A stretch of DNA of 30,028 nt from a virus. This document shows positions 23,778 to 30,003 of the stretch, one piece after another. The notes under the pieces are model-generated. The model was not told the DNA's origin and did no database searches. It was given only the letters and a program-made list of their open reading frames with translations. The translations under genes were made by a program, and so were the position numbers. Location: IMG/VR virus record IMGVR_UViG_3300020595_000137, positions 1 to 30,028 of that record. One strand, given 5' to 3'. Position 1 is the first letter of the stretch; the number at the start of each line of letters is the position of its first letter.

Positions 23778-23899
23778 ACGATACAGATTTCGGATTCTCA
23801 AATGACTTTGAGGACTTTGTGGATGAATTAACCAATGACAAGGCAAATGATAATGCCTGTTCAATAGACAATCCAGAATGCGAAGCATGTGGGAGTTAA
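23774..23899 (+). CDS. Tiny acidic Cys-containing protein (41 aa)
   Basis: ATG overlaps the previous stop (ATGA). Starts MNDTDFGFSNDFEDFVDELT, rich in Asp/Asn, ending CSIDNPECEACGS. The three Cys could bind a metal. Its last 22 bases overlap the spanin-like gene. Not recognised. Confidence 0.5.
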   Translation: MNDTDFGFSNDFEDFVDELTNDKANDNACSIDNPECEACGS

Positions 23900-24303
23900 A
23901 AAGGGGAGCAGTTCTGATAGGGCTGCTTTTTTTACTTCAGGGATGTGGTGCGAAGTGGCACCTGAATCGTGCGATTGCAAAAGATCCAACAATTCTAGAT
24001 TCGGTTGCCCTAAAAGTGGACACTCTGATCATAACTCAAAAAGAAGCCGTTAGAGATACTTTAATTCTTGAACGGATAGATACCCTCAGAATTATAAAAG
24101 AAGGCATTAGAATTGATCTGAGAAGGTTCTATGACACTATAGAGGTGGATATTGAATGTCCTGCTGATACTATCAGGATCCAGAAGGAGATCAGAGTCCC
24201 TCAAGTCATCTATGAGGAAAAGTCGTTTAAGAAGAAACATCTGATTATCTTGATTATGTCAATAATCCTTTATACCTTCGGACTTATTAAGTTACTTAAG
24301 TAA
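23878..24303 (+). CDS. Candidate single-protein spanin (u-spanin, 141 aa)
   Basis: Seen: N-terminal signal ending LLFLLQGCGAK, a lipobox with the modified Cys at residue 23, so the N-terminus would sit in the outer membrane. Then a long polar region with an alternating, beta-like (D)TL-I pattern (KVDTLIITQKEAVRDTLILE). Finally a C-terminal hydrophobic span (HLIILIMSIILYTFGLIKLL) for the inner membrane. Lipoprotein head plus C-terminal span in one chain is the unimolecular spanin architecture that fuses inner and outer membranes at lysis. Position after the endolysin and holin candidates fits. Confidence 0.65.
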   Translation: MRSMWELKRGAVLIGLLFLLQGCGAKWHLNRAIAKDPTILDSVALKVDTLIITQKEAVRDTLILERIDTLRIIKEGIRIDLRRFYDTIEVDIECPADTIRIQKEIRVPQVIYEEKSFKKKHLIILIMSIILYTFGLIKLLK

Positions 24304-24412
24304 GTATATATACTATATATATATTACATTACTCTGTAAGAGTAACTAATTACAATTAAATACTTATTATACTTATAAGTAATACTCTCTTTCAGAGAGT
24401 TAAAAAAAAATA
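24304..24412. promoter_or_regulatory. AT-rich gap with three inverted repeats between lysis and replication modules
   Basis: No gene. TTACTCT-GTA-AGAGTAA (24329-24345), the palindrome ACTTATAAGT (24371-24380) and ACTCTCT-TTC-AGAGAGT (24384-24400) occur close together in a very AT-rich stretch beginning with TATATA runs. The last is followed by TA9, not a T tract, so it is not a + strand terminator. It may hold a control region or a replication origin. Two of the stems share ACTCT/AGAGT, suggesting repeated sites for one protein. Confidence 0.5.
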
Positions 24413-24565
24413 ATGACTAGAAGACAAAAGAGTATAGCTATAGAGAACAAAGAGATAGCAGATGATTATCACAATCACTTCCTATCTCACTTTGGATTTC
24501 ATGATGAGCAGAGATCTGATCACTATAGTTTCTGGAAGTATTACCAAGAGGAGCAGAGCATATGA
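24413..24565 (+). CDS. Small hypothetical protein (50 aa)
   Basis: Starts MTRRQKSIAIENKEIADDYH right after the hairpin region. Basic then His/Tyr-rich. Its stop overlaps the next ATG (ATGA). Not recognised. First gene of the replication module. Confidence 0.5.
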   Translation: MTRRQKSIAIENKEIADDYHNHFLSHFGFHDEQRSDHYSFWKYYQEEQSI

Positions 24566-24708
24566 CAATGAGAGAAGCACAGAGTCTAGCAGTTAGTCTT
24601 AATGACAAAGGTTATACTGCTTGGGCAGTTCAGGGGTTTAGCGTTAAGCTAACCATCAATGGAGTAGTATACCAAATTAAAGAAGCAGATGAGAGATCCG
24701 AACATTGA
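24562..24708 (+). CDS. Small hypothetical protein (48 aa)
   Basis: Starts MTMREAQSLAVSLNDKGYTA and looks like a short alpha-beta fold, with a strand pair (AWAVQGFSVKLTINGVVYQI). It overlaps both neighbours. Not recognised. Confidence 0.5.
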   Translation: MTMREAQSLAVSLNDKGYTAWAVQGFSVKLTINGVVYQIKEADERSEH

Positions 24709-24862
24709 TAGATACCTTCATAAGATGGCTATGCTATTCCAGAACTTAGGTTTAGATTCAACTCCTGAGGAGAGACTATATGCTAAGGAGGAAGAACACA
24801 GATATCTAGGTAGAATAGCAGAAATTGATTGGGAGTATGCTCAGAGATTAGGATATGACTGA
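24689..24862 (+). CDS. Small hypothetical protein (57 aa)
   Basis: Starts MRDPNIDRYLHKMAMLFQNL in the end of the previous gene and overlaps RusA by 8 bp. Helical, charged. Not recognised. Its place in a run of overlapping small genes supports it. Confidence 0.5.
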   Translation: MRDPNIDRYLHKMAMLFQNLGLDSTPEERLYAKEEEHRYLGRIAEIDWEYAQRLGYD

Positions 24863-25217
24863 TCACACTAAAATAGAAATCCAGTTAGGTAAGATACCTA
24901 GTCTTAATAAATTCTACTCCTCACCACATTGGACATTCAGATCCAGAGAGAAGACTAAGTGGAAGGAGATCATTACTGATCAGTTAGATTATGACTTTCA
25001 GTTTGAGTATTGCATAATTACTGCAAAGGTCAATTACAGGTATGATCTAGATAATTGCATTATGGCTATCAAGTTCACTCAAGATGCATTGGTAGATGCA
25101 GGAATGATAGCAGATGATAACAAGAAGTTCATCAAGTCAGTCAGGATAGAACCTGCTACTGATATCCCTAAGGATACATCAGTGATCCAGATAGAGGGAA
25201 AAATAATCAACAAATAA
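24855..25217 (+). CDS. rusA: RusA-family Holliday junction resolvase (120 aa)
   Basis: Seen: RYDLDNCIMAIKFTQDALVD (62-81) with the catalytic-type Asp64, Asp66 and Asp77 and Lys73, then GMIADDNKKF with Asp87-Asp88, all hallmarks of RusA. Length is standard. It cuts Holliday junctions formed in recombination-dependent replication and packaging, and complements the RecE-like nuclease at 632. ATG overlaps the previous stop by 8 bp. Confidence 0.9.
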   Translation: MTDHTKIEIQLGKIPSLNKFYSSPHWTFRSREKTKWKEIITDQLDYDFQFEYCIITAKVNYRYDLDNCIMAIKFTQDALVDAGMIADDNKKFIKSVRIEPATDIPKDTSVIQIEGKIINK

Positions 25218-25218
25218 T

Positions 25219-25249
25219 TTTCATATCTCAAAATCCTTTTCTAAGTTTG
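25219..25249 (+). promoter_or_regulatory. Bacteroidota-type promoter (TTTC, TAAGTTTG)
   Basis: TAAGTTTG at 25242-25249 matches the -7 consensus. TTTC at 25219-25222, 19 bp upstream, is one base off TTTG. The ATG at 25274 comes 24 bp after the box, the same distance as at 57-82. The leader AATCAAAACTTAAAGAG resembles the leader of the 7071 gene. Confidence 0.65.
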
Positions 25250-25273
25250 ACCTGTTAATCAAAACTTAAAGAG

Positions 25274-25402
25274 ATGGAAAGAGAGAACTTTTATCAGATC
25301 ATTGATGATCTAGAAGCCTTCGCAGAGAAGATAGGAAGCGAATGGATGAAGGAAAGACTAGCGATGCTAGAGGTACAGATAATTAATCAATCAACTAAAT
25401 AA
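25274..25402 (+). CDS. Small acidic helical protein (42 aa)
   Basis: ATG after the promoter at 25219-25249 and an AGAG leader. Starts MERENFYQIIDDLEAFAEKI and is a single amphipathic helix. Placed directly before SSB in the same transcript. Not recognised. Confidence 0.55.
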   Translation: MERENFYQIIDDLEAFAEKIGSEWMKERLAMLEVQIINQSTK

Positions 25403-25404
25403 TC

Positions 25405-25914
25405 ATGAAGACAAGTAAAGTTGTAGCGGTAAATCCGCAAGGGGACTATCAGTTAAAGGATGGAAGAACTTTATACAAGTTCGTTCTAACTTTTGAGAAT
25501 GGAGATACAGGAGAATACTCTTCAGTAAAGCCAGATCAGAACAAGTTCGTAGTAGGTCAGGAAGCGGAGTATGAATTGAATGCTACGCAGTATGGTAATC
25601 GCATCAAGCCTGTATATTCTCAGGGTGGTGGTTTCTCTGGAGGAGGATATTCTAAAGGTAACTACTCAGCAGGATCTGATGATAAGCAGAAGATGATTGT
25701 AAAGCAATCCTGCCTTAAAGCAGCAGTTGATCTCTTAAAGGACAAAGGTGCTAAGAGTACAGATGTTCTAAAGATAGCTGACTCGTTTGTGAGTTGGGTA
25801 TTGGAAGAAGATAAGAAGGAGACTTCATACGATAATCATTTCTCATCTAGAGAAGAAAAGATACAAGTAGCGAATGCTATTGTAAATGGTCAAGATGATG
25901 ATTTACCATTCTAG
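25405..25914 (+). CDS. ssb: Single-stranded DNA-binding protein (169 aa)
   Basis: N-terminal region looks like an OB fold (VVAVNPQGDYQLKDGRTLYK then FVLTFENGDTGEYSS), with a Gly/Tyr-rich linker (GGGFSGGGYSKGNYSAG) and a C-terminal NGQDDDLPF. The acidic DDDLPF tip is the classic SSB partner-binding tail. The linker-helix-tail layout fits a phage SSB that also binds replication partners (helicase, polymerase). It ends at a terminator. Moderate doubt, since the OB fold is not obvious from a few motifs. Confidence 0.8.
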   Translation: MKTSKVVAVNPQGDYQLKDGRTLYKFVLTFENGDTGEYSSVKPDQNKFVVGQEAEYELNATQYGNRIKPVYSQGGGFSGGGYSKGNYSAGSDDKQKMIVKQSCLKAAVDLLKDKGAKSTDVLKIADSFVSWVLEEDKKETSYDNHFSSREEKIQVANAIVNGQDDDLPF

Positions 25915-25935
25915 TTGATTGATTGTGTTAGGTAG

Positions 25936-25965
25936 AGAGGGGTAGAGATGCTCCTCTTTTTTTTT
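25936..25965 (+). terminator. Terminator after SSB
   Basis: AGAGGGG (25936-25942) pairs with CTCCTCT (25951-25957) with one G-U pair, followed by T8 (25958-25965). Confidence 0.8.
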
Positions 25966-26008
25966 CTCAGGATCTGAGATATTAAAAATATAGTGTTAAT
26001 TTAGAGGG

Positions 26009-26932
26009 ATGATTCATAAACACATAATACAATCAAGTAAGACTCTTCGCTATCTGGAGAGAGCGAGAGAGGGAAAGATCTCAGAGGCTTCAAGATTTGG
26101 AGTAGGAGAGATAGATGATCATTTAAGATTTAAGAAGGGAAACTTCATAGTAGTAACAGGACACGCTAATGTCGGGAAGACTCACACGATGACCTACCTG
26201 CAGTTGCTCCATACCTTAGAGAATGGAACGAAGTGGCTTATCTACTCCTCAGAGAATGAGGTTCAATCACTCCAGAGGAAGATCATTGAATTCCTAGCAG
26301 GGAAGCCAATCAATCAGATAGATGAGAGAACATTCTGGAGACACCATAGCTTTGTGGAGGGACATTGGGCATTCCTAGATTCGGAGTTGATAGTTGATGC
26401 TTTTGAGTTATTGGAGATTGCAAAAGAGGTCTATGATGCTTGGGAGTTTCAAGGGATGATGATAGATCCATATAACTCGCTAACGATAAAGAAGGAATAT
26501 CTCAAGGGAGTTTCAACTCACGAATATCATTATGAGGTAACAAGCCATATAAGAAAGTTCTGCAAGGAATATGGTATTACTACGATCCTGAATACGCATC
26601 CTGCAACACAAGCACTAAGACAGGTCCATAAAGGATCTCATGAATATGCTAATCATACGATGCCTCCTATGGCTTCAGATGTTGAAGGCGGGGGTAAGTT
26701 CGTGAATCGTAGTGATGAATTCTTTGTGATTCACAGGTACACTCAGCATCCAACAGATTGGATTTTCACAGATATTCATGTGAGGAAAGTGAAGGAGTTG
26801 GAATCTGGAGGTAGACCGACACCATTAGATTCACCTATCAGGATGGAATCAACACAGGGTAATTGTGGGTTTAGAATTAATGGAATAAATTTGGTAACTA
26901 AAGACAGAGAAATAGATGGATCTCCATTTTGA
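26009..26932 (+). CDS. DnaB/RepA-like replicative helicase (307 aa)
   Basis: RecA-fold ATPase: Walker A GHANVGKT (51-58), a following acidic step (SSENEVQSLQRKI), Walker B MMIDPYNSL near 150, TTILNTHPA (sensor-like) near 190, and a C-terminal KVKELESGG. Length is about that of a DnaB C-terminal domain without the N-terminal primase-interacting domain, as in RepA-type phage helicases. It probably forms a ring and unwinds the fork with the SSB encoded just before. Own transcript after a terminator; the promoter is not clear. Confidence 0.85.
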   Translation: MIHKHIIQSSKTLRYLERAREGKISEASRFGVGEIDDHLRFKKGNFIVVTGHANVGKTHTMTYLQLLHTLENGTKWLIYSSENEVQSLQRKIIEFLAGKPINQIDERTFWRHHSFVEGHWAFLDSELIVDAFELLEIAKEVYDAWEFQGMMIDPYNSLTIKKEYLKGVSTHEYHYEVTSHIRKFCKEYGITTILNTHPATQALRQVHKGSHEYANHTMPPMASDVEGGGKFVNRSDEFFVIHRYTQHPTDWIFTDIHVRKVKELESGGRPTPLDSPIRMESTQGNCGFRINGINLVTKDREIDGSPF

Positions 26933-27230
26933 GGGTAATAGGCTATACTATATGGAAAAGGAATCAGAGTTGTATCGTGCTCTGGACCACCTAAGCAAAG
27001 AGTTGAGTGATCAGAAGACTATGACTAAGGAGGATATGTGGGAAGTATTCCAGATACTCGCTGATTCAGCAGCAGTCTATAGACACATCACAGATTACTT
27101 TACGACTCTAGACAGACTGATCCTAGATGCTAGGATTGAGAATGGGAAATTAAAGCAGGAGATGTATGATCTAAAGAAAGAGAATCATAGATTAAATGAG
27201 ATGTTAAATAGAGAGATGGATGGATTTTAA
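26916..27230 (+). CDS. Coiled-coil protein in the replication module (104 aa)
   Basis: ATG 26916 overlaps the helicase by 17 bp; a second in-frame ATG at 26952 is possible. Starts MDLHFEGNRLYYMEKESELY, then helical with a coiled coil to the C-terminus (ENGKLKQEMYDLKKENHRLN). Perhaps a helicase loader or accessory, from position only. Confidence 0.55.
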   Translation: MDLHFEGNRLYYMEKESELYRALDHLSKELSDQKTMTKEDMWEVFQILADSAAVYRHITDYFTTLDRLILDARIENGKLKQEMYDLKKENHRLNEMLNREMDGF

Positions 27231-27450
27231 GAGAAAGATGAATAATGGTCAAAGGTTTGAGATCAATGGGATGGAGTTCATATGCTTAGAGACTCACGCT
27301 TATTTCCAAACGAGGCTAGATGGAGAAGAATCAGATATTGATGTAGGATGTAGCTATTACATAGTAAGGAACACATCAACAGGGAAACTACACAGAATAC
27401 CATTTCAAAAAATAATAGATAAAGAGAAAGAGATAACATGGAAGATTTAA
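27220..27450 (+). CDS. Small hypothetical protein (76 aa)
   Basis: Starts MDFKRKMNNGQRFEINGMEF inside the previous gene; an in-frame ATG at 27238, after the previous stop, is also possible. Beta-rich, with FICLETHAYF and YYIVRNTSTGKLHRIPFQ. It may be a small SH3-like fold. Not recognised. It overlaps the next gene by 13 bp. Confidence 0.55.
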   Translation: MDFKRKMNNGQRFEINGMEFICLETHAYFQTRLDGEESDIDVGCSYYIVRNTSTGKLHRIPFQKIIDKEKEITWKI

Positions 27451-27878
27451 GTATTGTATTGAAGGAGTATTATGAAACGATTGGAATCATTCCAAGAAAT
27501 ACCAGAGAATTAGATCAGGTCTATGCAAGATCCGCTATGATGGTAGCAATGAGAAAGTATATGACCTTACATCAGATCGGCAGGATCTTTGGTAAGAATC
27601 ACGCTACTATTCATCACGCAGTAAAGAATCACGAGCAGAATCATAATTGGAGTGAGATGTATAGATACTATCATTCTATAGCTAATGATATCCTGTTAGA
27701 ATGCCCTATTAAGAGCATTCAGAGTGATAATAAACTTCAGGCTCAGTTCACTAGACAGAAGATGAGAATCGTAGAACTAGAGTATGAGGTTGAGAAATTA
27801 ACACATAAGTGTCAAGAACTTAGTGAGAATTGCAGTATATTACAGAAATTAAATAAGCAGTTACAGAATGCAGATTGA
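27438..27878 (+). CDS. DnaA domain IV-like protein with C-terminal coiled coil (146 aa)
   Basis: Seen: residues about 30-65 read ARSAMMVAMRKYMTLHQIGR then FGKNHATIHHAVKNH. This matches the DnaA C-terminal DNA-binding helix-turn-helix (the ...IG..FG.RDH(T/A)T..HA..K motif). No AAA+ ATPase domain is present. A long coiled coil (from about residue 100) follows. It could recognise DnaA-box-like sites in the phage origin and load replication proteins, or compete with host DnaA. Function inferred from the motif only. Confidence 0.7.
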   Translation: MEDLSIVLKEYYETIGIIPRNTRELDQVYARSAMMVAMRKYMTLHQIGRIFGKNHATIHHAVKNHEQNHNWSEMYRYYHSIANDILLECPIKSIQSDNKLQAQFTRQKMRIVELEYEVEKLTHKCQELSENCSILQKLNKQLQNAD

Positions 27879-28011
27879 ATTTAGCCCTCTTTATGGATTG
27901 ATGTTTGGAGTTAACTATGCTTACTATCCTGCGATAGAAGAGCAGAAGCCATTGCATCTGATCCAGATGGGGCTAGGTTTAGTCATGGTACAAATAGCAT
28001 GGGAAGAATAG
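27868..28011 (+). CDS. Small hydrophobic protein (47 aa)
   Basis: Starts MQIEFSPLYGLMFGVNYAYY; overlaps the DnaA-like gene by 11 bp and the sigma gene by 13 bp. The C-terminal half is hydrophobic (LIQMGLGLVMVQIAW), one possible membrane span. From memory, similar tiny genes precede sigma-like genes in some Bacteroidota phages. Role unknown. Confidence 0.45.
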   Translation: MQIEFSPLYGLMFGVNYAYYPAIEEQKPLHLIQMGLGLVMVQIAWEE

Positions 28012-28538
28012 AAACATTCTACAGAAAGAATTTCAAAAGACTAACAGGATTCATTAAGGAATATACTGATGGTTCTTATGAGGTTGCATCTGATATTGTT
28101 CAGATGGTGTTTCTACGGCTATTGGAATTAGAAGGTGAAGGGAGGACCAACTTTTATGAGGAGGACTCCCTTAACTTTTTTTATGTCTATAGATCCTGTA
28201 TCAATACGGCTCTTAAATATCAAAGAGCAAAGAAGAAGATCAACAAGGTTTCTCTGGAGGATTTTGATGTTGAGGACTATCAGCCATATCCAGAGGAAAA
28301 AGCAGCACTTGAGAAACTCATCACCATTATGGAGGATGAGATGAAGGAACTGCATTGGTATGATGAGAAGATGATCAAGATTCATATGGAAGGAACAAGT
28401 ATGAATCAGATACATAGAGAGACAGATATCGGACTAACATCAATTAAGAATACGATCAAGAATGGAAAAGCAAGAATCCACGACAGGCTCAGAGAAGATT
28501 GGGAAGACTTCGCAAACGGAGACTACGACAAAATCTAA
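27999..28538 (+). CDS. Sigma-70-like (ECF-type) sigma factor (179 aa)
   Basis: Layout: region 2 at about 10-80 (RLTGFIKEYTDGSYEVASDI, then VQMVFLRLLE), a linker, and region 4 at about 122-165 with a helix-turn-helix (MNQIHRETDIGLTSIKNTIK). The order and size (no region 1 or 3) are those of ECF sigmas. It could redirect host RNA polymerase to late genes. A recurring late element (GGGTTTTATAATT) is a possible target. The next gene starts 77 bp before its end. Confidence 0.75.
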   Translation: MGRIETFYRKNFKRLTGFIKEYTDGSYEVASDIVQMVFLRLLELEGEGRTNFYEEDSLNFFYVYRSCINTALKYQRAKKKINKVSLEDFDVEDYQPYPEEKAALEKLITIMEDEMKELHWYDEKMIKIHMEGTSMNQIHRETDIGLTSIKNTIKNGKARIHDRLREDWEDFANGDYDKI

Positions 28539-28926
28539 GAAGCGAGGTAGACCAAAGGGAAGTAAAAATAAGTCCAAAGGTCTAGGAGATAGCATTGAGA
28601 AGTTCACAGAGGCTACAGGAATCAAAGCAGTAGTAAAGGCTATTGCAGGAGAGGATTGTGGATGTGATGAGCGTAGGGATAAACTCAATAAGTTATTTCC
28701 TTACAAGAAGGCTGAATGCCTTGATCCTGATGAGATAGAATATCTATCTACAGGTATCTTAAGAAAGAGAACCCTGAAGTATGAGGATCGTGAGCGCATA
28801 GCGACTATTCACGCCAGAGTCTTTAACCATAAGTTTGATATCCCCTGCACTTGCAGTCCTAAGATCTGGATGCAATGGATGAGAGAACTCCAAGAACTGC
28901 TAGATGCAACTAAGGAAGTATCTTAA
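28462..28926 (+). CDS. AT-hook-like hypothetical protein (154 aa)
   Basis: ATG 28462 overlaps the sigma gene by 77 bp, the longest overlap here; no later ATG exists before the conserved part. The N-terminus is Ser/Thr/Lys-rich and contains KKRGRPKGSKNKS, an AT-hook-like motif (about residues 26-38). Then EDCGCDERRDKLNKLFPYK and later CTCSPKIWMQWM give several Cys. I recall the GCDERR..LN.LFPY motif from Flavobacterium-type phages but not its function. It may bind AT-rich DNA. Confidence 0.6.
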   Translation: MEKQESTTGSEKIGKTSQTETTTKSKKRGRPKGSKNKSKGLGDSIEKFTEATGIKAVVKAIAGEDCGCDERRDKLNKLFPYKKAECLDPDEIEYLSTGILRKRTLKYEDRERIATIHARVFNHKFDIPCTCSPKIWMQWMRELQELLDATKEVS

Positions 28927-29434
28927 GGAAGGGAGAAATCTTAGTGATGATAGAACTGCTATTTGTGTTGATGTAGGCAAATCAGGAGAAGCATTATTCA
29001 AGGAACTGACAGGAGCACATAAGTCCTCACTCGCTGATGATAAGAAGCATATAGACTTCTATTGGGGAGATATGAAGGTAGATGTCAAAGGACTGAAGAA
29101 GATGCATCATTCAGGATATATCCTTCTGGAGTTTATTAATGTCTGGGGAGGGCATGGATGGTGCAGTAAAAAGAGTAAGGCGGAATACATAGCCTTTCAG
29201 TTTCCTGATGCCTTCTATATATTCAGAAAGAATCACCTTAGGAGAAGAGCATTGGACTTGTGTGAGGAGTTTGATAGATCAAAGATCCTGAGGAAGAATT
29301 GGATTCCGTATCAGGAAGCGATGTATAAGTGGGTAGGTAGATATAATGCTCAGGATGTGTTCACTTATCTAAAGATGGAAGATGTACAGGATCTGATCTT
29401 TGAGATCCTACCATATAAAATAAAAGAGGGATGA
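28904..29434 (+). CDS. PD-(D/E)XK-like endonuclease candidate (176 aa)
   Basis: GEALFKELTG (about residues 28-37, with Glu), then HIDFYWGDMKVDVKG (49-63), where Asp51 and VDVK give the spaced acidic-x-Lys motif of the PD-(D/E)XK nuclease fold. WGGHGWCS and YIAFQFPDAFYIF follow. The rest is basic and helical. It might be a Holliday junction-type or modification-dependent nuclease. Overlaps the previous gene by 23 bp and the next by 4. Confidence 0.55.
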   Translation: MQLRKYLKEGRNLSDDRTAICVDVGKSGEALFKELTGAHKSSLADDKKHIDFYWGDMKVDVKGLKKMHHSGYILLEFINVWGGHGWCSKKSKAEYIAFQFPDAFYIFRKNHLRRRALDLCEEFDRSKILRKNWIPYQEAMYKWVGRYNAQDVFTYLKMEDVQDLIFEILPYKIKEG

Positions 29435-29556
29435 TATTACTATTATTTGGAATTGGATTGGGCATAGCCCTGAATCAAGTTAGATCACTTCAGAGGAGAG
29501 TTGATGACCTAGAGGAGTTCATTGGAGAAACTTTTTTTGATGATGATGAAAAATAA
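29431..29556 (+). CDS. Small membrane protein with acidic tail (41 aa)
   Basis: ATG overlaps the previous TGA (ATGA). MILLLFGIGLGIALNQVRSL is one membrane span, then a charged stretch ending in FFDDDEK. Its last 14 bases are repeated at 1-14, which helps place the circular join. Function unknown. Confidence 0.6.
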   Translation: MILLLFGIGLGIALNQVRSLQRRVDDLEEFIGETFFDDDEK

Positions 29557-29568
29557 TTATTAAAATTC

Positions 29569-29599
29569 TTTGTCAATTAAAATATCCTTCTTAGATTTG
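29569..29599 (+). promoter_or_regulatory. Second copy of the zinc-ribbon promoter
   Basis: TTTG at 29569-29572 and TAGATTTG at 29592-29599, spacer 19, identical to 27-57. Confidence 0.8.
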
Positions 29600-29623
29600 A
29601 ATATCATTAAAAGAGAGATAGAA

Positions 29624-29836
29624 ATGAAAAATCCATTCACATTCAAAAGAGCCATCGGAATCAATTGCTGCTCAAACTGCGGCAAGAAGTTGAAATCAAA
29701 TCAAACTATCTGGTTAGAATTATCTACTACTGATGGATGCGTTTATAATCCAGAAGATTTCCCACAAGACCAACAATCACAGGGTTTTTTTGAGTTCGGA
29801 TCAGATTGTGCAAAGAAAGTAGTTAGTAGAGTTTAA
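29624..29836 (+). CDS. Small zinc-ribbon protein, short allele (70 aa)
   Basis: Counterpart of the 125-aa protein at 82. It keeps CCSNCGKKL and FGSDCAKKVV but ends about 55 residues earlier, right after the zinc-ribbon part. DNA has diverged strongly after the shared first seven codons (for example GCAAGAAG against GTAAAAAA in the CGKK codons), while the ribbon residues are kept. This points to real evolution under selection, not an assembly slip. Start chosen as at 82. The in-frame TTG at 29570 is part of the promoter. Confidence 0.75.
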   Translation: MKNPFTFKRAIGINCCSNCGKKLKSNQTIWLELSTTDGCVYNPEDFPQDQQSQGFFEFGSDCAKKVVSRV

Positions 29837-29839
29837 TAC

Positions 29840-29857
29840 GGAGGGGGAAACCCCTCC
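29840..29857 (+). promoter_or_regulatory. Second copy of the GAAA-loop hairpin
   Basis: GGAGGGG-GAAA-CCCCTCC, identical to 469-486. Confidence 0.5.
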
Positions 29858-29877
29858 TTAATTTAATAAAGAGAGAG

Positions 29878-30003
29878 ATGAAAAAGATTGATTGGAACAA
29901 AGTAGCGGTAGTTGCATTCTTGCAGACTATGGTCATTCTAGGAATGGTTGCTATGATAGCAGTATATGAATTAGTAGAAATCTTAACCTGTTACTCATGT
30001 TAA
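29878..30003 (+). CDS. Tiny membrane protein, second copy (41 aa)
   Basis: Same product as 507-632. The only DNA differences I see are silent or lie in the leader (for example AAC for AAT, AAAGAGAGAG for AAGGAGAGAG). Confidence 0.65.
   Translation: MKKIDWNKVAVVAFLQTMVILGMVAMIAVYELVEILTCYSC

Noticed and set aside
24384-24412. Rho-independent terminator at ACTCTCT-TTC-AGAGAGT
   Set aside because: It is followed by an A tract, not a T tract, on the + strand, and no T tract follows on the - strand either. Kept only as an inverted repeat.
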